Of a stretch of 64,000 bases of DNA, positions 1 through 7,706 are shown in pieces. Numbering within the stretch: position 1 is the first letter of the stretch; each line of letters begins with the position of its first letter. This DNA is from Acidiferrobacter thiooxydans (GTDB lineage: Bacteria; Pseudomonadota; Gammaproteobacteria; Acidiferrobacterales; Acidiferrobacteraceae). A model generated the notes under the pieces. It was not told where the DNA came from. It saw nothing but the letters and a program-made list of their open reading frames with translations, and did not search any database. The stretch spans positions 1,204,501-1,268,500 of the forward strand of contig NZ_PSYR01000001.1 of NCBI RefSeq assembly GCF_003333315.1, read 5' to 3'. Both the position numbers and the translations under genes were made by a program.

Positions 1-702
1 GTGGTGCCGTTTGGCATTGAGTATGGAGTGTTCGATAAGGCCGCGCAGCAACATCAGAGGATTGCGGATCTCAAGGCGAGTTTGGGGGGCGACAAGGTGC
101 CCGTGCTCTTTGCTGTCGGTCGGCACGTGTATTACAAAGGTTTCGAGTATCTCATTCGGGCGATGATCCATGTGCCTCAGGGAATTTTGGTGGTCGGCGG
201 GGATGGGCCGCTTACGTCGGATCTTAGGGCGATGAGTACATCTTTAGGGCTCGGGGCGCGAGTCCGTTTCGTTGGGCGGATCCCCGATGCAGAGCTCCCT
301 TTCTACTATCACGCCTGTGATGCCTTCTGTATGCCCTCGGTGGCCCCGGCCGAGGCCTTTGGACTTGTGCAGCTCGAGGCCATGGCCTGTGGCAAACCTG
401 TCGTTTGCTGCGAGCTGCATAACGGAGTCACGTATGTCAATCGCGACGGGGAAACCGGACTGGTTGTACCGCCTCGGGACCCGCAAGCTTTGGCAGCCGC
501 CATCAATAAGCTGCTCGGTAATCCAGCTCTCCGGCAACGCTTGGGAGAACGAGGACGCAACCGTGCCCGGACCGAGTTTTCATTGGACGCGATGGTAGCC
601 GGCACGCTCGCGGTGTACGAAAGGGTGCTGGGAAGGGATGCCGAGGCATGGACGCATGCGCGCCCAGAAGATGACCGTGCTCAGGTAGCCGCGCGGCAAT
701 AG
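1..702 (+). CDS. Glycosyltransferase family 4, C-terminal part (5' end outside window)
   Basis: This is the C-terminal (sugar-nucleotide-binding) Rossmann domain of a GT-B glycosyltransferase. Visible landmarks are the GRHVYYKGFEYLIRA segment near residue 40, GGDGPL near 66, and the donor-site E-x7-E element EAFGLVQLEAMACGKPVV near 117-134. The frame is open at base 1, and the first residues (PFGIE) normally lie well inside such proteins, so the apparent GTG start is not real and roughly 150 residues are missing upstream. It probably adds a sugar to a lipid-linked polysaccharide at the cytoplasmic membrane, as its glycosyltransferase neighbours suggest. The sugar cannot be told from sequence. 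Confidence 0.85.
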   Translation: MVPFGIEYGVFDKAAQQHQRIADLKASLGGDKVPVLFAVGRHVYYKGFEYLIRAMIHVPQGILVVGGDGPLTSDLRAMSTSLGLGARVRFVGRIPDAELPFYYHACDAFCMPSVAPAEAFGLVQLEAMACGKPVVCCELHNGVTYVNRDGETGLVVPPRDPQALAAAINKLLGNPALRQRLGERGRNRARTEFSLDAMVAGTLAVYERVLGRDAEAWTHARPEDDRAQVAARQ

Positions 703-1499
703 CCGTGAATAATGAGGGCCGGTCTTCACTCTGTTGCGTCTGCCGACGATGATAGAGAGGGACCATGTTACAGACTACGAGTTGATAGGTTAATGGATAT
801 CAGCGGTGGTGGAGTTGATGGGTGAATAAGCGCTGACGAAGGACGGGATCCATTGGGAGGGCGAGATAACGTGATCGAAGGCGTGGGGGATGCGTCCTTA
901 GCTGGATGTGAGGCAGAGGAGCGTCCTCGTCTGCGTTGGGCTTGCTATGGTGATGTCACGTTTTGCCCAGCATGTGTATTGCGCATGGCCAGATGAGCTG
1001 AATCCAGCTGAGCTTCGCGTCCTGTAACCGTAAGAGATCAAGCGAGTGACAGGCGTGGGGGTGGCAATGGGGTGGCGAGACGCAATCGGTTTGGGTTCTA
1101 GGATGCTCCCTATTTAGGCCTATTGGGTGGCAAGCCTCCGGAGATTCTCCTGGTGGGTGGGGGGGCCACGGGCCCCACCGGTGCTCCACTTGGATGAGCG
1201 GTCTCTGGAGCGATGGGCTGTGGGCGCTGGTTAGGACCCTATTCGGCACTCTTTTAGGTGAGGGGTTACTGCGGGGACCCCGAAAGCGATCACTGACCCT
1301 TGGCCCCTAACCGGCGGCGGGGCTGGCGATGGGGCTATGGGGGGGTTGTGTCTTGACCCCCTGGTCGGCCAGATAGAGGGAATGAACGGGAGAGGGTGAG
1401 GTTTAATATGGGATTGCAGCGCTACCAAAAAAGAAGGGTCATTCGCGGCGGGATCGGTGAGCCTAGCCCGTCAATTTCCCTTGTTAAGATAGTCGCCTG
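703..1499. other. Intergenic stretch, no gene recognised
   Basis: About 800 bases separate two glycosyltransferase genes. All frames are short and interrupted and I recognise no protein family. A G-rich hairpin-forming patch lies near 1150-1190 (runs of G and C around a GGGCCCC core). Long non-coding gaps are unusual inside a polysaccharide cluster, so this may be the remains of a lost gene, or may hold the promoter for the following gene. Confidence 0.5.
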
Positions 1500-2615
1500 A
1501 TGCCACTTATTGTTGCGGTAGATGCGACGGGCCTCGGCCGCGTTAAGACCGGCACCGCGGTCTACGTTTTGGAAATCCTGCGGATATGGAATGAGGATAA
1601 GCATCTCACGGCCCATTTCCATGTCTTCGTAAGCCCAAAAACCAAGCACTATTTCGATGAACTGAGTCTTGATAGCCGCTTTGAGTATCATTTTGCGCCC
1701 GATGGCCGGGGCGTTCGCAGCCTATGGCAGCATCTGGTTTTGCCGTTCGCGGTGGCCCGTGTTCGCTGCGATGTGCATTGGGGCGCGACATTTGTCGTGC
1801 CCGTGTTGTCGCGTTGTCCGTGTGTCGTGACCGTGCATGATATGACCTTCCAAACCCTACCTGCTGTTCACGAGCGGGTGAAGCGCTGGTATTTTGGTAC
1901 CGTGATCGGCTGGTCGCTCGCGAAGGCGCGCGTCGCGCTTGCGATCTCTGAGACGACGAAGGCCGACATTGCGCGCCTATACCCCGCTATTGCGCAGAAG
2001 ATTCGTGTGACGCTCTTAGGTCCACGAGCCTTTGGTGGCGAGGTCGTAGGCCGATTGGCGGCGGATGGGAGTCCGGAGCCCTACGTCTTGGCGATCGGCA
2101 CCCTTGAGCCCCGCAAGAATTTGCCGCGCCTGCTGCGTGCTTGGTGCGCGCTTGCGCCTGCGATCCGCGGACGGACTCGTTTGTATGTGGCGGGGCCGGA
2201 TGGCTGGATGATGGGGGAGTTGAGCGCGCGAGAGACACAAGAGGCCTACGGAGTGCAGTTTTTGGGATATTTTGAGGAGGCTCGATTGCGTGAGCTTTTG
2301 CAAGGAGCGATGCTTCTGGCCTATCCGTCGCTTTATGAAGGTTTTGGGCTCCCGGTGATTGAGGCTATGAGCGTGGGGGTGCCGGTGCTTACGAGCGGGG
2401 TGGGGGCAACGGCCGAGGTGGCAGGCGATGCGGCGTACTTGGTCGATCCCCTCGATCAGGAGTCGATACGTACGGGCTTGGAGCGATTGCTTAAGGACCC
2501 AGGTTTGCGTGAGACATTGAGCGCCAGGGGCCGTGCTCGCGCGGCGACTTTCTCGTGGAGGCGCACGGCCGAACTGACGTTTCAGGCGCTAGAAGAGGTC
2601 GCGAGGCGATCTTGA
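1500..2615 (+). CDS. Glycosyltransferase family 4 (mannosyltransferase-like)
   Basis: A full-length 371-residue GT-B glycosyltransferase. The N-terminal acceptor domain opens with VAVDATGLGRVKTGTAVYV, which carries the glycine-rich loop of GT4 enzymes. The C-terminal donor domain has GTLEPRKNLPRLLRAW near residue 200 and the E-x7-E motif YEGFGLPVIEAMSVGVPV near 280-297. This layout is common in O-antigen mannosyl- and rhamnosyltransferases (family knowledge). The GDP-mannose-converting genes downstream make a GDP-sugar donor plausible (inference). A hairpin with a short T run follows at 2670-2698. Confidence 0.88.
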   Translation: MPLIVAVDATGLGRVKTGTAVYVLEILRIWNEDKHLTAHFHVFVSPKTKHYFDELSLDSRFEYHFAPDGRGVRSLWQHLVLPFAVARVRCDVHWGATFVVPVLSRCPCVVTVHDMTFQTLPAVHERVKRWYFGTVIGWSLAKARVALAISETTKADIARLYPAIAQKIRVTLLGPRAFGGEVVGRLAADGSPEPYVLAIGTLEPRKNLPRLLRAWCALAPAIRGRTRLYVAGPDGWMMGELSARETQEAYGVQFLGYFEEARLRELLQGAMLLAYPSLYEGFGLPVIEAMSVGVPVLTSGVGATAEVAGDAAYLVDPLDQESIRTGLERLLKDPGLRETLSARGRARAATFSWRRTAELTFQALEEVARRS

Positions 2616-2669
2616 TGGAGGGCTTCTGGCCCCTTGAGACGCAGTCGCCCCATAAGCAATAGACACTAT

Positions 2670-2698
2670 GCTTGCCGCGTAAGCGGGCAAGCCGTTTT
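2670..2698 (+). terminator. Possible intrinsic terminator or attenuator
   Basis: GCTTGCC and GGCAAGC pair around a short loop, with two further GC pairs and one bulge, and CGTTTT follows. It sits between two glycosyltransferase genes and ends only about 20 bases before the next start codon, so it would act as an attenuator if functional. The T run is short. Confidence 0.4.
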
Positions 2699-2718
2699 GA
2701 CGGATGGACGGAGTCGGA

Positions 2719-3870
2719 GTGACGTTTAAGATCGCGGTGGACGCATGCAGCCTGTACCGGCCGTTGACTGGTGTGGGCCGCTATACGCATGAGCTCTGTA
2801 GAGAACTGAGTCAGGACCTGAACACGGATGTGATATTCGCCTGTGGTTGGCGTTGGCAGCGGGACTTTCCTGTGCCCCTGAACGCCGATACCCGAGGTCG
2901 GATCGAGGCCATTCGTGCGGGTCTCCCTGGGGGTCAGGCCCTGATCTACGGCGTGAAGGCCTTGGCCTACCGTGCTTTGGCCCGCTACCATCGGCCCAAC
3001 GTGGTTTTTGCCCCCGGTTTTTTGATTCCGCCGCTGGCTGTGCCGACCGTGATCACGGTTCATGATCTATCCCATATCCGCTTTCCCGAGACCCATCCGG
3101 CCGAAAGACTCCGGCTTTTTCTTAAACACTTAGGAAAGAGTATTGCGCGCGCCGCCGCAGTTTTGACTATCTCTCAGTTCAGCGCCGATGAGATCGTGCG
3201 GGAGTTTCCGGACGTCCGGGACCGGCTTCATATTATTGCGCCAGGGGTCCGGGATATCTTTACGCCAAATGGAGATCCCCACGAAAGCGTGAGCCCCCTA
3301 TCCTTGCCGAATGACAGTCGGCCGTTTTTTCTGTTTCTGGCCACCCTTGAGCCACGCAAGAATCTGGGGCGCTTACTGGCGGCGTATGCCCAGTTGCCAG
3401 CGCGTATGAGAGCCGAATATCGGCTTGTGATCGCGGGCCAAATCGGCTGGAAGATGGACGACTTAGCGGGGACCCTTCAGCAGATGGTGCGCGCCGGCGA
3501 AGTGCAGCTTTTGGGCCATGTGCGAGACCAAGACCTCCCGGGGCTCTACCGTCGGGCATCGGCCCTTGTATATCCCTCGCTCTACGAGGGCTTTGGTCTG
3601 CCGCCGTTAGAGGCCATGGCCTGCGGTTGCGTGACCGTGGTCGCGACTACGAGCGCGATACCCGAAGCCTGTGGGGATGCCGGGCTCTATGTTGATCCGT
3701 GGGATACAGAGGGATTGGCCGCGGCCATGATCCAGATTGTAGAGGATACCGCGTTGCGAGCGACTCTGCGGGAGCGGGGCTTTCAGCGGGCGCGGCTCTT
3801 TCGATGGGAGGAGGCGGGGCGACAATTGCGTACCGTTTTGGTGCAAGCGGGGGAGCTTGGCGTTAGGTGA
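2719..3870 (+). CDS. Glycosyltransferase family 4
   Basis: A GT-B glycosyltransferase of about 383 residues. The acceptor domain starts FKIAVDACSLYRPLTGVGRYT; the donor domain holds TLEPRKNLGRLLAAYAQL and the E-x7-E motif YEGFGLPPLEAMACG. I prefer the GTG at 2719, because a GGAG lies five bases upstream and homologues begin close to the first beta strand. An in-frame ATG at 2704 would add five residues but has no ribosome-binding site. It is the third GT4 in a row and likely extends the same glycan. Acceptor and linkage are unknown. Confidence 0.87.
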   Translation: MTFKIAVDACSLYRPLTGVGRYTHELCRELSQDLNTDVIFACGWRWQRDFPVPLNADTRGRIEAIRAGLPGGQALIYGVKALAYRALARYHRPNVVFAPGFLIPPLAVPTVITVHDLSHIRFPETHPAERLRLFLKHLGKSIARAAAVLTISQFSADEIVREFPDVRDRLHIIAPGVRDIFTPNGDPHESVSPLSLPNDSRPFFLFLATLEPRKNLGRLLAAYAQLPARMRAEYRLVIAGQIGWKMDDLAGTLQQMVRAGEVQLLGHVRDQDLPGLYRRASALVYPSLYEGFGLPPLEAMACGCVTVVATTSAIPEACGDAGLYVDPWDTEGLAAAMIQIVEDTALRATLRERGFQRARLFRWEEAGRQLRTVLVQAGELGVR

Positions 3871-4134
3871 AAAGGGGTGTGCACGATGCCCTTGATGGTA
3901 GGATATCTGTGGATTGCGCTCATTCACCAGTTTTCTGCTGACAAAGAGGAACCGCTGTGGCAGCATCCGGGGACTTGGGAGCGGTTTTTGGAGACGAAAA
4001 ATAATGTCTTTGGTCGGCCGCCAAGCAGGATAGATCAGGGGCAGAAAGGAGTCGGCTCGCCTTTAAAGAGGCACCGACAAAAATCATGGGCGATCGCAGG
4101 GGCGGTTTATGGATAGAACAAAAAAAGGGGTACG

Positions 4135-5265
4135 ATGAAGAAGGCATTGATTACCGGTGTGACCGGCCAGGATGGGGCTTATCTGGCCGAGTTACTCTTA
4201 GACAAAGGTTATGAGGTCCATGGCTTGAAGCGCCGGTCTTCGCTCTTTAATACCGCGCGCGTGGATCATCTGTATAAAGACCCCCATGAATCGGATACCC
4301 GGTTTCTGTTGCACCACGGCGATCTCACCGATACCTCAAGTCTGCAGCGCGTCATTCAAGCGGTCCAGCCCGACGAGATCTACAACTTGGCGGCACAAAG
4401 TCATGTCGCCGTGAGTTTCGAGGAGCCTGAGTATACCGCTAACGCGGATGGTCTTGGCGCCTTGCGAATACTAGAGGCCATTCGGATGCTGGGCCTGGGT
4501 AAGAAGACCCGCTATTACCAGGCGTCCACTTCAGAGCTTTTTGGCAAGGTGCAAGAGGTCCCACAGCGGGAGACGACGCCTTTCTACCCGCGTAGCCCCT
4601 ATGCGGTGGCTAAGCTGTACGCCTATTGGATCACAGTAAACTACCGCGAGGCCTATGGCCTCTATGCCTGTAACGGCATTCTCTTTAATCACGAGTCGCC
4701 GGTTCGGGGTGAGACCTTTGTGACCCGCAAGATCACGCGTGCCTTGGCCCGCATCGTCTTAGGTCTACAGAAACGCCTGTATTTGGGGAACTTGTCGGCG
4801 GCGCGCGACTGGGGGCATGCCAAGGATTACGTCGAGATGCAGTGGTTGATGCTCCAGCAAGAAAAGCCCGAAGACTTCGTGATCGCCTCTGGAACCCAAT
4901 ACACGGTGCGCGCCTTTGTCGAGGCGGCAGCAGCTGAGATGGGAATTCGGTTACGGTGGGAAGGCGAAGGCTTAGGGGAAAAGGGGATTGTCGCAAGCCT
5001 TGACCCCGATCGCCTGCCAAAGGATGTGGTAAACCCCTTGACGGTGGGGGCTGTCATTGTGACGGTGGATCCGCGGTACTTTCGGCCGTCCGAGGTGGAG
5101 TCCCTCCTGGGGGACGCTAGCCTCGCGCGCACCAAATTGGGGTGGGTGCCCAAGATCTCTTTCGAGGAGTTGGTGCGCGAGATGGCCAGAACCGATCTCA
5201 AGGCGGCACAGTGTGATGATCTGATTCGCCGTCACGGTTACCCGTCTTATAATTACCACGAGTAG
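4135..5265 (+). CDS. gmd: GDP-mannose 4,6-dehydratase
   Basis: Converts GDP-D-mannose to GDP-4-keto-6-deoxy-D-mannose with tightly bound NADP, the first step to GDP-rhamnose, GDP-fucose or GDP-perosamine. The 376-residue protein has the dinucleotide-binding motif [15 protein letters not shown] at the N terminus, the catalytic Thr-Ser-Glu in [11 protein letters not shown], and the Tyr-x3-Lys pair in [12 protein letters not shown]. The hallmark [19 protein letters not shown] is present. Length and motifs match canonical Gmd. An AGGGG precedes the ATG. The next gene, a paralogue, begins four bases after the stop, so the two are probably co-transcribed. Confidence 0.96.
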   Translation: MKKALITGVTGQDGAYLAELLLDKGYEVHGLKRRSSLFNTARVDHLYKDPHESDTRFLLHHGDLTDTSSLQRVIQAVQPDEIYNLAAQSHVAVSFEEPEYTANADGLGALRILEAIRMLGLGKKTRYYQASTSELFGKVQEVPQRETTPFYPRSPYAVAKLYAYWITVNYREAYGLYACNGILFNHESPVRGETFVTRKITRALARIVLGLQKRLYLGNLSAARDWGHAKDYVEMQWLMLQQEKPEDFVIASGTQYTVRAFVEAAAAEMGIRLRWEGEGLGEKGIVASLDPDRLPKDVVNPLTVGAVIVTVDPRYFRPSEVESLLGDASLARTKLGWVPKISFEELVREMARTDLKAAQCDDLIRRHGYPSYNYHE

Positions 5266-5269
5266 GCCT

Positions 5270-6250
5270 GTGACTCAAAAGAGGGCCTTGATTTGCGGTG
5301 TGACGGGACAGGACGGGGCCTATTTGGCGCAGTTGCTCCTCGGGAAGGGCTATCAGGTATGGGGTACGTCACGAAAGGGGCATACAGCTAGGATCGCCAA
5401 TCTGGCCACCTTGGGGATTGCCGATCAGGTCCAGATAGAGTCTATGGTGCTTGTGGACCCCCAAAGCATTCGCGATGTGGTGGAACGCGTTCAGCCAGAT
5501 GAAATTTATCACCTAGCGGGCCAAAGCTCAGTGGGGCTCTCGTTCCAGGAGCCGCGGGAGACCTGGGAAGGTATTGCGACGGGAACCGTGAATCTCCTGG
5601 AGGCGGTGCGGTTAAGTGACCGCCCAATAAGGTTTTACCACGCTGGGTCCAGTGAGTGTTTTGGGGATACGCAAGGCGAGTGTGCCGACGAGACAACGCC
5701 CTTTAGGCCCAAAAGTCCTTATGCGGTCGCGAAAGCGGCCGCCACATGGTCTGTGGCCACTTATCGTGAGGCCTACGGCCTTTATGCTTGTACCGGAATT
5801 TTATTTAACCACGAGTCGCCACTCCGGCCGGATCGGTTTGTCACCAGAAAGATTGTGGCAGCGGCCTGCCGCATTGCGGCGGGCAGTGACGAGAAGCTGC
5901 ATCTTGGTAACGTATCTATCCAGCGGGATTGGGGCTGGGCCCCAGAATATGTGGAGTCCATGTATCGGATGCTCCAACAAGAGAACCCTGATGACTATGT
6001 GATTGCCACCGGTCACACAATCTCTCTGGAGCAGTTTGTGGGCATCACTTTTACAAATGTGGATCGGCAATGGCGGGAGCATGTGGTGATAGATAACGAT
6101 TTACTGCGACCTACGGAAGTGGCGGTGGGATGCGCTAATCCCGCTAAGGCGGCAAGGGTGCTCGGTTGGCGCGCCACGTCTGGTGTAAAGGACGTTATTG
6201 CCAAGCTCATTACGGCAGAAAGGGAGCGCGATTGGGGTGATAGCCGGTAG
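5270..6250 (+). CDS. GDP-mannose 4,6-dehydratase-family SDR (second copy)
   Basis: A 326-residue extended short-chain dehydrogenase, clearly Gmd-like: [20 protein letters not shown] at the N terminus, Ser-Ser-Glu in YHAGSSECFGD, Tyr-x3-Lys in SPYAVAKAAATW, and [11 protein letters not shown]. It starts with GTG four bases after gmd and is about 50 residues shorter, mainly in the C-terminal substrate domain. It does not resemble the usual Rmd reductase. It may be a second dehydratase, or may have taken over the 4-keto reduction or an epimerisation that follows Gmd (inference). The conserved catalytic residues argue that it is active. Confidence 0.85.
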   Translation: MTQKRALICGVTGQDGAYLAQLLLGKGYQVWGTSRKGHTARIANLATLGIADQVQIESMVLVDPQSIRDVVERVQPDEIYHLAGQSSVGLSFQEPRETWEGIATGTVNLLEAVRLSDRPIRFYHAGSSECFGDTQGECADETTPFRPKSPYAVAKAAATWSVATYREAYGLYACTGILFNHESPLRPDRFVTRKIVAAACRIAAGSDEKLHLGNVSIQRDWGWAPEYVESMYRMLQQENPDDYVIATGHTISLEQFVGITFTNVDRQWREHVVIDNDLLRPTEVAVGCANPAKAARVLGWRATSGVKDVIAKLITAERERDWGDSR

Positions 6251-6353
6251 ACCTGGGGGGTTTTGGGCGCGTAGGGCTTGGCCGTGATCTGAAGAAGCAG
6301 AGACGTGAACGCGTCCCTGGTGGCTTGCCAGTAGCGTTTCTTTGTTGGGGTGT

Positions 6354-6387
6354 CCCACTTTTCTAGGTAGATGGCTAAAAAAGTGGG
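6354..6387. repeat. 9-bp inverted repeat between gmd-like gene and methyltransferase
   Basis: CCCACTTTT and AAAAGTGGG form perfect 9-bp arms around a 16-base loop. It lies in a 245-base gap without a gene. It could be an operator, a weak terminator or the end of a lost mobile element; sequence alone does not decide. Confidence 0.4.
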
Positions 6388-6495
6388 TCGGTGTCGGTCT
6401 TTAGTGGCAGGTTACTATTCAGGAAAGGCTCGAGTTGTCGCCTTGCTAATGGAATTTCGGGGCGCATGGCGGCTACTCGGATTGGGGTGCTATCG

Positions 6496-7706
6496 ATGAG
6501 CGACAACTTTTACAGGGCTTTTGAGGAGAAGTACCGCGGTCCAAGGGATTTGATATTGGCCCGTCTTGCTATTTACGGCCCTTTTATCTTGCCGTTAAAG
6601 ACTATTTATCCTGCCCCCCCGCTATTGATTTGGGCTGCGGCCGAGGCGAATGGCTCGAATTCCTGTTGGATGAGGCTTGTTCACCACTCGGTATTGACCA
6701 AGATGAGGAAATGCTGCAAAGCTGCCGCGAGCGAAGCCTACCTGCACAGCAGGGCGACGGAGTCGCTTATCTCGCTACGCTCCCGGACGAGAGCCAGGCT
6801 GTCGTCTCCGCCTTTCATGTCGTCGAACACCTTTCTTTTGATCAGCTGCGTACGGTGGTTTCCAGTGCACTTCGTGTATTGAAGCCGGGCGGTTTACTCA
6901 TTATGGAGACCCCAAACCCCGAAAATATCGTCGTTGCCACCTGTAATTTCTGGCTAGATCCGACGCATTTGCGGCCGATACCTCCTCAACTACTCTCCTT
7001 TTTGCCGGAGTATTATGGGTTTGTTCGCACCAAGATTTTGCGCCTCCAGGAGTCCAAGGAGTTGGCGGCAAACGAATCACCGACTCTGAACGATGTGCTG
7101 CGGGGGGCCAGTCCCGACTATGCAGTCGTTGCGCAAAAAGCGGCGCCTAACGAAACCTTGGTGCTTTTCGACCGGGCGTTTAACCAAGAGTATGGACTAT
7201 CTCTTAACATCTTAGCTGAACGCTACGACGGTTCAATCAGCGCTCGCGCCACCCAGGCCGAAGCTCGCGCCACCCAGGCCGAAGCTCGCGCCACCCAGGC
7301 CGAAGCTCGCGCCACCCAGGCCGAAGCTCGCGCCACCCAGGCCGAAGCTCGCGCCACGGCTTTACTGAACAGCACTTCCTCGCGTTTTACCACACCCTTG
7401 CGTTGCCTTGGTTCGGTCGCGCGCGGCTTACGCGCGAATCCTTGGAAGTCCGGAGCGAAAAGTTTGATCCAGCATGCCGCATCTTACATCCGTAGGCGCC
7501 CGTGGCTCAAGAAAGCGTCCTTAACCCTCTTAAACTGGTTTCCTGGTTTAAGATCACGGCTGTTTCGAGTCGTTAGCGGCGCGACAATGCTACCGGATCA
7601 ACCCCCAAGCGGGCCAGTTGTTGTCGCGCACCTTACCCCTTACGCCCGTCAGATCTATGCTAATCTTAAAACTGCCATCGAGCGTCATCAGAAGGGAAAT
7701 AGCTGA
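6496..7706 (+). CDS. SAM-dependent methyltransferase with heptad-repeat coiled coil, frame broken at a C7 run
   Basis: A class I methyltransferase found with O-antigen-type glycosyltransferases. Residues 1-40 (MSDNFYRAFEEKYRG start) are in one frame; the rest, from AIDLGCGRGEWLEF (SAM motif I), is in another. One extra C in the C7 run at 6614-6620 joins them into about 403 residues. Further motifs are the post-I acidic GIDQD, FHVVEHL and LKPGGLLIMETPNPEN. Near residue 250 comes a run of perfect seven-residue repeats, then a basic C-terminal region. The stop overlaps the next start by one base (TGATG). By analogy with WbdD it may cap or tether a growing glycan (inference). The break could be a sequencing error or phase variation. 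Confidence 0.8.
7242..7357 (+). repeat. 21-bp direct tandem repeat coding heptads (5 copies plus 11 bp)
   Basis: Five identical 21-bp units run head to tail, followed by a partial sixth. Each unit encodes Ala-Arg-Ala-Thr-Gln-Ala-Glu, exactly one coiled-coil heptad, so gain or loss of a unit keeps the frame and changes helix length by about 1 nm. The copies are identical at DNA level, including synonymous sites, which points to recent expansion by slippage or recombination. Confidence 0.97.

Noticed and set aside
3877-4116. 79-codon frame between the third glycosyltransferase and gmd
   Set aside because: GTG start without a ribosome-binding site, no family resemblance, and a composition unlike neighbouring genes.
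6391-6882. 163-codon frame across the methyltransferase start
   Set aside because: Only its middle (from ATG 6496 to the C7 run) is real, as the N terminus of the methyltransferase; the rest is out of frame.
7242-7357. Short-spaced repeats resembling a CRISPR array
   Set aside because: The units are contiguous without spacers and lie in frame inside a coding sequence.
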